A stretch of DNA of 28,830 bases. It comes from UBA8346 sp050260935. GTDB taxonomy: Bacteria; Bacillota; UBA4882; UBA8346. Position numbers and translations under genes: made by a program. The stretch covers positions 1-28,830 of the forward strand of contig JBLNCU010000004.1 of the NCBI GenBank assembly GCA_050260935.1, in the 5' to 3' direction. Positions 1-6,320 of the stretch are shown in pieces. The notes under the pieces are model-generated. The model worked only from the letters and a program-made list of their open reading frames with translations. It did not search any database and had not been told where the DNA came from. Positions within the stretch are counted from its first letter, which is position 1, and each line of letters opens with the position of its first letter.

Positions 1-114
1 AGTGGAGACCGTAAGAACTTTAAAACCGGCTTTTTCTAAAATCTCCTTCGGAACCTGGTATTCTTCGTCGCGAAAAACCTTTTCGGCTATCACTAAAGCC
101 ACTGTTTTCACCAT
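1..114 (-). CDS. DJ-1/PfpI family protein, N-terminal fragment (continues beyond window)
   Basis: The first 38 codons of a gene that runs off the low-coordinate edge, with ATG at 114-112. The protein opens MVKTVALVIAEKVFRDEEYQ and continues with a VPKEILEKAGFKV-like stretch. This is the first beta strand, the FRDEEY loop and the first helix typical of DJ-1/PfpI (class I glutamine amidotransferase-like) proteins, which act as chaperone, deglycase-like or peptidase-like stress proteins. A G-rich stretch about 8 bases upstream could serve as ribosome binding site. The nucleophile-elbow cysteine lies outside the window, so activity cannot be judged. The gene follows the remains of a HEPN gene within a few bases and is not obviously linked to sporulation. 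Confidence 0.75.
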   Translation of the reverse strand, partial: MVKTVALVIAEKVFRDEEYQVPKEILEKAGFKVLTVST

Positions 115-117
115 TAT

Positions 118-456
118 TTAAGCCCCCCATACAGTATTATAATATAAACTTATTGATGTAAAAACCTTTTCTCTGGAGATATTCTTTTGATATACATGGG
201 AAACCTCTGGGCTTAGAAATCCCTTTTTAATAAAACAAAGTCCCAGCATTCGCAAAGCACCTTCATGGCTATTCGATGCAATTCCTTCCGTCAATAGAAG
301 AGCTCTAATATAATTCAATAAATAATAATATAACCGGGAAACAGCATCATTTACCAAGCGGTTTCCGGCCAATAATTCGGCGGCGGCTAGAAACTCCCCA
401 GTTCGTCAATTTCCGCTTTCCGCTGTGATATTCTCTAATTTATTTTCTTCAGTCAT
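118..456 (-). pseudogene. HEPN-domain protein remnant (partner of MNT nucleotidyltransferase)
   Basis: The natural start is probably ATG at 456-454 (MTEENKLENI), preceded by GGAGGG nine bases upstream. The body (AAAELLAGN, DAVSRLYYY, RALLLTEG, SHEGALRML, FIKKGFL) matches the small HEPN proteins encoded next to minimal nucleotidyltransferases, a toxin-antitoxin-like pair in which HEPN is the RNase-like partner. The frame is interrupted by TGA at 408-406. A tandem duplication of TTTCCGC (410-416 and 417-423, plus strand) explains it: removing one copy and adding one G to the G4 run at about 395-399 gives an uninterrupted TAEIDELGEFLAAAELL. The usual FHAAR motif reads LNYIR, losing the His. The C-terminus ends early at 118. 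I infer a non-functional, decaying gene. Confidence 0.7.
410..423. repeat. Tandem 7-bp duplication inside the HEPN remnant
   Basis: TTTCCGC occurs twice in direct tandem (410-416, 417-423). Because 7 is not a multiple of 3, the duplication shifts the HEPN frame and creates the TGA at 408-406. A circular permutation of the same heptamer (CCGCTTT) is also duplicated at 17355-17368, between flhB and flhA. Confidence 0.7.
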
Positions 457-814
457 AACGGAATACCCTCCGTTTTCAATATCCACCGCAATTCCGCTTT
501 CCCGGTGATGCAACCGCCCAAACTTTTCCCCGGGCAACACTAATGTTGACAGCGGCGTTAGGTAATCAAGTTCTAACTCCGCTATCGTTTCAAAGAGTAG
601 CTTTTTTCCCTCCCGGGTAAGGGCTTGGATGATAATTGCCACGCCCAAGTCGGACCACGGGTCGAAATCACCGCGGGCTTTCGAGCCATAGAAGATCAAT
701 TTGGATAAACGGCTTCCAAAACGGCGTTTGACAACTGTTTTCAGACGGAAGAGCGCCTTCCTCTCCAACGCGTGGTCAAATGTAAAAATAGTCCTTCGTT
801 ACCCGCTCAGCCAT
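453..814 (-). pseudogene. MNT-type minimal nucleotidyltransferase remnant
   Basis: A pol-beta-superfamily minimal nucleotidyltransferase, the antitoxin-like partner of HEPN. The longest open stretch runs from a TTG at 768. The likely original start is ATG at 814 (MAERVTKDYF), joined to the body by removing one base from a T5 run (784-788). The active-site signature GSKARGDFDPWSDLG keeps the GS and the first Asp, but the second Asp of the DxD pair is Gly. Near the end the frame reads on into the HEPN gene. With one base fewer at about 470-477 it would end EGIPL-TGA at 455-453, overlapping the HEPN ATG as ATGA, the usual arrangement for such pairs. Three lesions plus a catalytic substitution indicate a pseudogene. 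Homopolymer sequencing errors could account for some indels but not for the D-to-G change. Confidence 0.7.
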
Positions 815-872
815 TTCCGATCTTCTCTTAAAATGATCTTCATAATAATTAATTATATACCTTAAGGACAAA

Positions 873-903
873 ATGGGAAGCGGGAAATGAAGTTGGAAAG
901 TTG
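873..903. repeat. Short degenerate heptamer array after sigE
   Basis: Four consecutive 7-mers on the plus strand (ATGGGAA, GCGGGAA, ATGAAGT, TGGAAAG) begin 15 bases past the sigE stop codon. The word resembles that of the 6168-6320 island (GGGAAGC). No inverted partner arm is visible. A TATAAT hexamer on the minus strand at 857-852 lies just downstream, but I see no convincing -35 for it. Confidence 0.4.
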
Positions 904-917
904 TTTGCGTTTTCCAT

Positions 918-1649
918 CTAATCCAGTCTGCGGATCTCTTTTTTCAACTTCCGGATAATCCTCTTTTCTAAACGCGAGATATAGGACTGGGAAATGCCTA
1001 AAAAATCAGCCACTTCTTTTTGGGTCCTTTCCGTCCCGTCTTTCAACCCAAAACGCAACTCCACAATCACTTTTTCCCGGTTGGAGAGGTAGCCCATTGC
1101 CGAGTCCAACAGATTCTTCTCAATCTCTTCCTCAACATACTTATAAGTGGAATCATTCTCGGTCCCCAACACATCCGAGAGCAAAAGTTCATTGCCGTCC
1201 CAATCGATATTTAACGGCTCATCAAAGGAGACCTCGGCCCGGATTTTACTGTTCCGTCGCAAATACATCAAAATCTCATTTTCGATGCAACGGGAGGCAT
1301 AAGTCGCCAGTTTAATCTTTTTTCCGGGGTCAAAAGTATTCACCGCCTTAATTAGACCGATGGTTCCGATGGAAACCAGATCCTCGATCCCCACCCCGGT
1401 GTTCTCAAATTTCCGGGCTATATAGACAACCAACCGCAGATTCCGTTCGATTAAAATGGTTTTAACCGCCCGGTCCCCGGCTGACAAACGGTCCAGTAGG
1501 TAAATTTCCTCTTCATTCGATAAAGGCGGCGGCAACGCCTCACTGCTTCCAACATAAGCCACCAATTTAGGGCTTAACCCTATTTTTAATAGAAGATTGA
1601 TCAAAAATAACCTAAACCATAACTCCCGCTTCTTCCAGCCAGTTAACAT
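918..1649 (-). CDS. sigE: RNA polymerase sporulation sigma factor SigE (pro-sigma-E)
   Basis: The early mother-cell sigma factor, made as an inactive precursor and cleaved by SpoIIGA after asymmetric septation. I place the start at ATG 1649-1647 because GAGGAGAG lies six bases upstream. An ATG at 1673 would add eight residues and has no better site. The 243-aa product is close to the 239 aa of B. subtilis SigE. The hydrophobic/basic pro-segment is followed by the SSEALPPPL signature after the cleavage region, then region 2 (IGTIGLIKAVNTFDP, ATYASRCIENEI) and region 4 with its helix-turn-helix (TQKEVADFLGISQSYISRLE). It follows spoIIGA as in other endospore formers. The gap between them holds a heptamer island, and no sigG follows it here. 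Confidence 0.97.
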   Translation of the reverse strand: MLTGWKKRELWFRLFLINLLLKIGLSPKLVAYVGSSEALPPPLSNEEEIYLLDRLSAGDRAVKTILIERNLRLVVYIARKFENTGVGIEDLVSIGTIGLIKAVNTFDPGKKIKLATYASRCIENEILMYLRRNSKIRAEVSFDEPLNIDWDGNELLLSDVLGTENDSTYKYVEEEIEKNLLDSAMGYLSNREKVIVELRFGLKDGTERTQKEVADFLGISQSYISRLEKRIIRKLKKEIRRLD

Positions 1650-1734
1650 CAGTCTCTCTCCTCTTTTTAACATGGTCAGCCTGGTATTACCTCTTATGGC
1701 TGCTCAAGGTTTATAAAACATGTAATAGAACCCT

Positions 1735-1853
1735 AGAAGCCGGAATTTAAAAGCCAGAATTAAGAGTCAATCTGTTTTCCAATTTAGACATTAAAAAAGT
1801 AGCTGCCGCCTTCTGAATTCTGACTCTTTGACTTCTAAATTCCAGTCCTGAAT
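1735..1853. repeat. Intergenic heptamer island with inverted arms (spoIIGA-sigE)
   Basis: Plus strand: the left arm (about 1735-1771) reads in sevens such as CCGGAAT, TTAAAAG, CCAGAAT, TAAGAGT. The right arm (1810-1853) reads TTCTGAA, TTCTGAC, TCTTTGA, CTTCTAA, ATTCCAG, TCCTGAA. The right arm reverse-complemented resembles the left: CTGGAATTTAGAAGTCA against CCGGAATTTAAAAGCCA, 14 of 17 identical. The core between the arms is AT-rich. The island lies 15 bases past the spoIIGA stop and fills most of the gap to sigE, so it would be transcribed in a spoIIGA-sigE message and could fold into a long imperfect stem. Confidence 0.6.
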
Positions 1854-1867
1854 AGATGTCCTGCGCT

Positions 1868-2779
1868 TTAAGATTGTTTTAAAACCGCCGGAGGAATTAA
1901 TGCTTGAAAAACTCCTTCCGGCGACAGCGGCCGGTTGTAAAGCGCCACCACTACATTTTTATGAATAGTCTCTTGTTGTTTTTGCCAAACAGTCAGTCGA
2001 TCCGGGCGAAACCCGATCAGAATTCCGTGATCCCGGCCCAAAGAATGAAAAGGCAGTACCCTTACCCGCTCAACCCAGAATTCAGGCAGATCAAGTACAT
2101 CCGGGAGATCAGGGGAGCTAAAACTGGCGGTTAATTCCAGAACCTCCTTTGGCAGAAAATTTTGAATCCGGTTTAATTCAATGATTATTACCGGCGCTTT
2201 AGTTAAAGGATCATGAAGCCGGTTTCCGGTATCCAGCAAAGCGTTTAACTTTACCTGTTGGCCGTTCCAATCGATTTGAATGGGATAAAGACTGATTTGT
2301 TCCCAAATCTTCCGGTGAACAATCCCCCACCCCATCTCGCCCAATAGCAAGATTAAGGTCAGGTGCAAACAGAAACGCCAAAATAAGGTAATTTGCCAAT
2401 GAAAAAACCGTTCATTAAGACTGTCGATCCCCCAATGTATCCCGGAGAGCAAGAAAGAGAGCAGGTAAAAGTAGCCGAGAATGCGGATTATTTTTCTGTG
2501 GTTAACCGGTAAAAAAGTAATCAGAACCATAACCAACGGTATAATAACTAAAAAAAACAGCGGGGAAAGAATCCAGGGGTTCAAAATTCCTGCTGACGCT
2601 TGATTAGCAAGTAAAATAAATTGAAAAACACCGCCGATCGCGCCACCTAAAACCAACCGCCCAAAGTTTACTCTTACTCCGCTGATCTGGGCAACCATCC
2701 ATAGCAAAGTGGCATCCTGCGCCCAACCCATCAGCGCCCCAAGAAGAGGCAAATCCAGATAAACTTTAACTGCTTGCAC
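1868..2779 (-). CDS. spoIIGA: Sporulation sigma-E factor-processing peptidase SpoIIGA
   Basis: Membrane-bound aspartic protease that cleaves pro-SigE at the sporulation septum in response to a forespore signal (SpoIIR in B. subtilis). The start is GTG at 2779-2777, giving MQAVKVYLDL, which matches the family's N-terminal KIYLD. The first 155 residues form five or so membrane segments. The C-terminal half is the protease domain with LLDTGNRLHDPLTKAPVII. The catalytic Asp is residue 183, the same number as in B. subtilis, with DTG in place of DSG. Length 303 aa is typical. It sits directly upstream of its substrate gene sigE and downstream of ftsZ, separated from ftsZ by a terminator, so it probably has its own promoter. 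I could not identify a convincing Spo0A box. Confidence 0.95.
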   Translation of the reverse strand: MQAVKVYLDLPLLGALMGWAQDATLLWMVAQISGVRVNFGRLVLGGAIGGVFQFILLANQASAGILNPWILSPLFFLVIIPLVMVLITFLPVNHRKIIRILGYFYLLSFLLSGIHWGIDSLNERFFHWQITLFWRFCLHLTLILLLGEMGWGIVHRKIWEQISLYPIQIDWNGQQVKLNALLDTGNRLHDPLTKAPVIIIELNRIQNFLPKEVLELTASFSSPDLPDVLDLPEFWVERVRVLPFHSLGRDHGILIGFRPDRLTVWQKQQETIHKNVVVALYNRPLSPEGVFQALIPPAVLKQS

Positions 2780-2870
2780 GCTAGTTCATCATCCTTCATG
2801 TCATTTTACAAATAAAGCCGGGATATTCCTCTATAATCAAACCGTAGAATATCTAAAAATAGTTAAAAAG

Positions 2871-2901
2871 ATGGGAGATGGGAGCCAGGAGTCAGGAGCC
2901 A
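2871..2901. repeat. Heptamer array upstream of spoIIGA
   Basis: Plus strand reads ATGGGAG, ATGGGAG, CCAGGAG, TCAGGAG, then CC: four perfect 7-base periods. It belongs to the same word family as the array at 3116-3145 (GGAGCCA, GAAGCCA) and may be the outer arm of one composite island spanning 2871-3203. Confidence 0.65.
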
Positions 2902-3053
2902 ATAATCTTGGTGAGCTCCTTCAAACTATAATCTCAAAGCTCTCCGGCAAATTTAATATCTTCTGTTAATGGAAACCACTGTAGAATGCTGCTGTAATGA
3001 TGAGAAAAATCCCGGAATCTAGGTTTTTTTTTTGCTTTTTACCGATGATCCTT

Positions 3054-3093
3054 AAAAAACGGCAAAGCGCTCAGAGAAAACTCTGAACGCTTT
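3054..3093 (-). terminator. Rho-independent terminator after ftsZ
   Basis: On the minus strand a 13-bp stem (AAAGCGTTCAGAG pairing with CTCTGAGCGCTTT, one G-U wobble) with a TTTT loop is followed after GCCG by a T6 run at 3059-3054. It ends the ftsQ-ftsZ transcript and separates division genes from spoIIGA-sigE. Confidence 0.85.
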
Positions 3094-3115
3094 GTGTTAT
3101 TATAATAAAATGCTC

Positions 3116-3203
3116 GGAGCCAGAATTCGGAAGCCAGAATAAGACTTTTAAAGAACGGCTTCGAAGCTTTAGATTCGTCTTCTGACTTTTGGCTCCTAAT
3201 ACT
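3116..3203. repeat. Heptamer island with inverted arms after ftsZ
   Basis: Plus strand: the left array 3116-3145 (GGAGCCA, GAATTCG, GAAGCCA, GAATAAG) and right array about 3177-3203 (GTCTTCT, GACTTTT, GGCTCCT). The right reverse-complements to AGGAGCC, AAAAGTC, AGAAGAC, matching the left in word and period. The 31-base core contains the palindrome CTTCGAAG. The island begins 12 bases past the ftsZ stop. Confidence 0.6.
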
Positions 3204-3215
3204 AGGCCAAATAAC

Positions 3216-4259
3216 CTATTTTTTTCTCAAGAAGGCCGGGATTTCCAAATCATCGCTTAAAAAAGGCCTGATTTCCAACTCATCCAGTCCCATCCGGCGG
3301 GAACGGCGCTGTTCAAAGCCTGTGGCAATAACGGTTACCCGGATTTCATCCCCTAAAGACTCATCAATAACAGCCCCAAAAATGATATTGGCATCGGGAT
3401 CAGCCGCTTCAGTTACAATTGCCGCGGCTTCGTTAACTTCGTGCAGCCCTAAATTAGTACTACCGGTAATATTTAACAATACCCCTTTGGAACCTTCAAT
3501 AGCAGTTTCCAATAAAGGGCTTTGCACGGCTGCTTTAGCAGCTTCCACCGCCCTGTTTTCGCCTTTGGCGATTCCGATTCCCATCAATGCCGAACCCGCC
3601 TGGCTCATAATCGTTTTCACATCGGCGAAATCAACATTGATCAGCCCGGTTATGGTTATTAAATCCGATATACCCTGAACACCTTGGCGTAAAACATCGT
3701 CGGCCATCCGGAAAGCGTCAAGTATGGAGGTTGTTTTATCAACTATTTGCAGTAACCGCTCATTGGGAATGGTGATTAAAGTGTCCACGTTCTCTTTGAG
3801 AGTAGCCACTCCCTTTTCCGCCTGGTTTAAGCGGATTCGGCCTTCAAATAAAAATGGTTTGGTAACCACCCCCACAGTCAAAGCGCCGATGTCTTTAGCC
3901 ATTTGAGCGATGATCGGCGCCGCGCCGGTGCCGGTGCCTCCACCCATTCCGGCGGTGATGAAGACCATATCAGCCCCTTGGAGCACCCCTAATAACTCAT
4001 CCTTGCTCTCAATGGCTGCCTGTTGCCCGATTTCCGGATTGGCGCCGGCGCCCAAACCTTTGGTTAATTTATCGCCAATCCTTAACCTGATATCGGCATT
4101 TGAGCGGTTTAATGCTTGACCATCGGTATTAATGGCTATAAACTCCACTCCCTGAATTTTTGCTTCAATCATCCGGTTAACGGCATTGGTACCTCCGCCT
4201 CCGACCCCAATAACCTTGATCGAAGCAAATTGTTGATTGGCCACTTCAAACTCAAGCAT
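3216..4259 (-). CDS. ftsZ: Cell division protein FtsZ
   Basis: Tubulin-like GTPase that polymerises into the Z ring at the division site. The start is ATG 4259-4257: GGGAGGA stands eight bases upstream, and the product opens MLEFEVANQQFASIKVIGVGG as in B. subtilis. A longer frame to 4298 adds 13 unlikely residues. Visible motifs: GGGGTNAVNRM near 20-30, NTDGQAL, the tubulin signature AGMGGGTGTGAAP around 103-115, and the T7 loop NVDFADV around 208-214, carrying the residues that activate the neighbour's GTPase. The C-terminus ends DDLEIPAFLRKK, the conserved peptide that binds FtsA, SepF or ZapA-type partners. The linker between core and peptide is only about 20 residues, so the 347-aa protein is short. 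It follows ftsQ without ftsA between. Confidence 0.98.
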   Translation of the reverse strand: MLEFEVANQQFASIKVIGVGGGGTNAVNRMIEAKIQGVEFIAINTDGQALNRSNADIRLRIGDKLTKGLGAGANPEIGQQAAIESKDELLGVLQGADMVFITAGMGGGTGTGAAPIIAQMAKDIGALTVGVVTKPFLFEGRIRLNQAEKGVATLKENVDTLITIPNERLLQIVDKTTSILDAFRMADDVLRQGVQGISDLITITGLINVDFADVKTIMSQAGSALMGIGIAKGENRAVEAAKAAVQSPLLETAIEGSKGVLLNITGSTNLGLHEVNEAAAIVTEAADPDANIIFGAVIDESLGDEIRVTVIATGFEQRRSRRMGLDELEIRPFLSDDLEIPAFLRKK

Positions 4260-4379
4260 TAAAACGTTCCTCCCGTGTGAATACAGATGAAAATCCATTT
4301 GCTGGAAATTAGATAATCACCTAATTATTTCTGCACAGCTTTGAGTTAAACCTTCCGGATGCGGAAAATATTTTATTGC

Positions 4380-5150
4380 TTAGGGTTTATTTTTAATGGG
4401 CTTTTTAAGCTTGATAATTGTCGGAAGATCGGCCACTCTTAAATCAATCTTTTCCAATTCATCCGGCGAGGTGTGAGATAAAATTGCCCGTAGATTATAG
4501 ATCTTTTTTTCGAGCGCCAGATCTGCTCCCAAGTCCACTTTCACGGTATGCGCGGAGTTGGGCGGGTCCAAATACAATTGAAGGTTGACCGGGTTTATTT
4601 CACTAATCATCGGACCGATATCATCATCAGCCAGCTTTAATATTTTTAAGGCGGTCTTAAACCGTTCACCAGTTACTTTCCCGCCAATCTTGGCTTTTTT
4701 AAGTTGAACACCGGTTACAATCGGGAGGTCAATGGGGTCATTTTCATCTTTCACCCCCATCAGCACCGAGTCTTCACCGATAATCAAAAGATTGCCTAAA
4801 TATAACAATAAGCAAACCGGACGCCTTTCTTTAATCAAAAGTTCAATTTTATTCGGAAAAATACGGGATATTTTCACCGAGGCGATCTGCGGATTACGGA
4901 CAATTTCTTGCTGGATTTTGGCGGTATCGACCTGAAAAATATTTTTATAACGGTTTAAATGGGCGGCAAATAGAATATCCTCAACTGGCACCAGTTGATT
5001 GCCCTTGACGGTGACATTTCTAATCGCGAATATTCCCGAATTTATAAATATCAGTCCGGCCAGAATTAAAAATAAAACCCCAAAGAGGCCGCTGAAATTT
5101 GGAGTTTTTTGATTGTTTACCATTTTAGTGTCTATAGTCTGTTTCCTCAT
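4380..5150 (-). CDS. ftsQ: Cell division protein FtsQ/DivIB
   Basis: Bitopic divisome protein that links FtsL/FtsB (DivIC) to septal wall synthesis. The 256-aa product has a short basic N-terminus, one transmembrane segment at about residues 20-43 (LFGVLFLILAGLIFINSGIF), a POTRA domain (FAIRNVTVKGNQLVPVEDIL to KERRPVCLL), and a beta domain containing the family-typical IDLPIVTG and the C-terminal KVDLG / IDLRVAD strands. ATG 5150 is used here; a second Met nine residues on is possible. There is no clear Shine-Dalgarno sequence before ATG 5150, where the tail of a terminator-like hairpin ends instead. In most relatives ftsQ follows mur genes; here it follows the fla/che cluster at a distance of 30 bases. 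Confidence 0.9.
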   Translation of the reverse strand: MRKQTIDTKMVNNQKTPNFSGLFGVLFLILAGLIFINSGIFAIRNVTVKGNQLVPVEDILFAAHLNRYKNIFQVDTAKIQQEIVRNPQIASVKISRIFPNKIELLIKERRPVCLLLYLGNLLIIGEDSVLMGVKDENDPIDLPIVTGVQLKKAKIGGKVTGERFKTALKILKLADDDIGPMISEINPVNLQLYLDPPNSAHTVKVDLGADLALEKKIYNLRAILSHTSPDELEKIDLRVADLPTIIKLKKPIKNKP

Positions 5151-5178
5151 TAGAATAAAACCGTACCAACCGGCACGG
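5151..5178 (-). terminator. Terminator-like hairpin between the fla/che cluster and ftsQ
   Basis: Minus strand: stem CCGTGCC, loop GGTT, stem GGTACGG (7 bp with one G-U pair), followed by TTTTATTCTA running straight into the ftsQ ATG. It is short, so leaky termination or attenuation is as likely as full termination. It also occupies the place where the ftsQ ribosome binding site would be expected. Confidence 0.5.
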
Positions 5179-5180
5179 CC

Positions 5181-5729
5181 CTAACTCCTTCGATATATTC
5201 CGAGTACCAACTGAATTTCCCCTCTGCCGGTTCCAAGTTGTTTGGCGATCTCTTCAACGGAGACTCCTTGATCCCACAGTTCCAAAACGCGCTGGTGTCT
5301 GGGATCGTTTACCAGCCTTTTACCGGTACTGCGAAGAGGTTCGATGGCAGGCTTCGGATTAACCGGGGAGCTGGACTTTATCTCCGTATAAATCTGATTG
5401 GCTGATGGTATATCAGTGGTTAACGGATCCGGTTCGTCGTTAGTTTCAGTTTCAACGTCATTCGATTGCCGATTGGCCGGCGTTTCGCGATTGGACTCGG
5501 GTAAAGGACTTACCTCGATCGTATTATTCCTGGGATGGATTTCCGCTGCATTCTGCTCCGCAATTTCTTCAAATTCCTCTATGATGGCGGCAACCAGGTC
5601 TTCCAAATCCTGGACTTCGGTTTTTAAATGTTTAATATGTTTTTGAAGCGACTTTTTTTGAAAAATATAGCAGACAATAATAACCAGACAATTAAGCAGA
5701 ACAATAAAAATTACTTCCCCTGCTTGCAC
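5181..5729 (-). CDS. SwrB-like membrane protein (DUF6115 type)
   Basis: The start is probably GTG 5729-5727, with GGAGG eight bases upstream; a TTG at 5744 would add five residues. The protein has a single N-terminal transmembrane segment (VIFIVLLNCLVIIVCYIF), a coiled-coil stretch (QKHIKHLKTEVQDLEDLVAAI), a polar low-complexity middle, and a C-terminal helix-turn-helix-like motif (VLELWDQGVSVEEIAKQLGT followed by GRGEIQLVLGI). That architecture and a place after sigD at the end of the fla/che cluster are those of B. subtilis SwrB, which promotes assembly of the export gate and basal body. Identity as a true SwrB ortholog is inferred; the sequence outside the C-terminal motif is too divergent to judge by eye. 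Confidence 0.7.
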   Translation of the reverse strand: MQAGEVIFIVLLNCLVIIVCYIFQKKSLQKHIKHLKTEVQDLEDLVAAIIEEFEEIAEQNAAEIHPRNNTIEVSPLPESNRETPANRQSNDVETETNDEPDPLTTDIPSANQIYTEIKSSSPVNPKPAIEPLRSTGKRLVNDPRHQRVLELWDQGVSVEEIAKQLGTGRGEIQLVLGIYRRS

Positions 5730-5819
5730 TATCGTTGCCTCCAATCCGGGACAGTGAAAGGTGAGATGGAAAAGGCGTGTAAGTTGCCGTAATCGCTTTT
5801 CACTTTCTTCCCCTCCGGT

Positions 5820-6149
5820 TCATATCTTAATATCGATATGCTGACCCCGCTCGGAATCATCAGCTTGTTCCGGAGTGTCGGCCACGGCTTGGGGTTTTCT
5901 TTTTAAGCTGTAGCGCCGGTAGCGCCTTGAGCGATTCTTTTCATTATTAAAGGCATCGTCATGTACCCGGTTCCCTTCCGCCGAGGCTTCGTTCTGTTCA
6001 ACTCTTTCCTGGCGTATCTGAGATTGTTTAAGCGCCTCCCGGGAATATTCTTGCTGATCAACCACCGGACGGCTGTTTTGAACCTGCTGGATACGCTGTA
6101 AATCCATAGTACGGGGTAAAATAGTCTGGAGATCCAATGGTTTATACAA
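5820..6149 (-). CDS. Small hydrophilic protein of the flagellar cluster, unknown function
   Basis: I do not recognise a characterised family. The product (about 109 aa) is highly polar: LQTILPRTMDLQRIQQVQ, then a Gln/Glu/Arg-rich helix, an Arg-rich patch (RSRRYRRYSLKRK), and an abrupt end in GQHIDIKI. Small proteins with a leading IQQVQ-like helix and a terminal IDIK motif occur near sigD/fapA in clostridial flagellar clusters, to my recollection, so I take it to be real. The start is uncertain: TTG 6149 follows a G-rich stretch, TTG 6137 gives MDLQT, and TTG 6176 lies inside a heptamer array and is unlikely. Its placement between fapA and the SwrB-like gene suggests a motility role, which is inference only. 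Confidence 0.55.
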   Translation of the reverse strand: MYKPLDLQTILPRTMDLQRIQQVQNSRPVVDQQEYSREALKQSQIRQERVEQNEASAEGNRVHDDAFNNEKNRSRRYRRYSLKRKPQAVADTPEQADDSERGQHIDIKI

Positions 6150-6167
6150 TTCTCCCCACCCCTTTAC

Positions 6168-6320
6168 GGGAAGCAAGATGCGGGAAGCGGGAAGAGAGAA
6201 AAACAGGCCGGTTGTCTAATCGCCCCCGCTATCATCCGGCGGGAGCCGCGATAATAACCGCGATCATTTTTAATTCCCACTTCCAACTTCCCACTTCCAA
6301 CATCCCATTTCACACTTCTC
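6168..6320. repeat. Heptamer island with inverted arms after fapA
   Basis: Plus strand: the left array 6168-6198 (GGGAAGC, AAGATGC, GGGAAGC, GGGAAGA, GAG) and right array 6274-6320 (TTCCCAC, TTCCAAC, TTCCCAC, TTCCAAC, ATCCCAT, TTCACAC, TTCTC). The right array is the reverse complement of the left word. The core (6199-6273) contains its own hairpin on the minus strand (GCTCCCGC with GCGGGGGC around a 9-base loop). The right array overlaps the fapA stop codon (6321-6319). Confidence 0.7.

Larger units (their letters stand above)
2780..3215. other. 436-bp intergenic region between ftsZ and spoIIGA
   Basis: No gene is supported here. The region holds, in minus-strand order, an inverted heptamer arm and a second heptamer array just after ftsZ (3203-3116), a rho-independent terminator (3093-3054), about 150 bases of AT-rich sequence including a T10 run on the plus strand near 3023, a lone heptamer array (2901-2871), and roughly 90 bases before the spoIIGA GTG where its promoter must lie. 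In that last part I see AT-rich hexamers (for example TAAAAT preceding the start) but nothing I can call with confidence. Confidence 0.6.

Noticed and set aside
406..408. In-frame TGA read as selenocysteine or Trp joining MNT and HEPN into one fusion
   Set aside because: No SECIS-like hairpin is evident, TGA is used as a normal stop in many genes here, and a 7-bp duplication explains the stop better.
1020..1315. Plus-strand frames opposite sigE
   Set aside because: They are shadows of the conserved sigE coding sequence with no start-site support.
3021..3031. T10 run on the plus strand as a terminator for a plus-strand transcript
   Set aside because: No GC-rich stem directly precedes it and no plus-strand gene exists in the window.
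4089..4096. GCCGATAT inside ftsZ, and another inside fapA near 6997, as sigma-D promoters
   Set aside because: Both are in well-conserved coding sequence and lack TAAA at the right distance.
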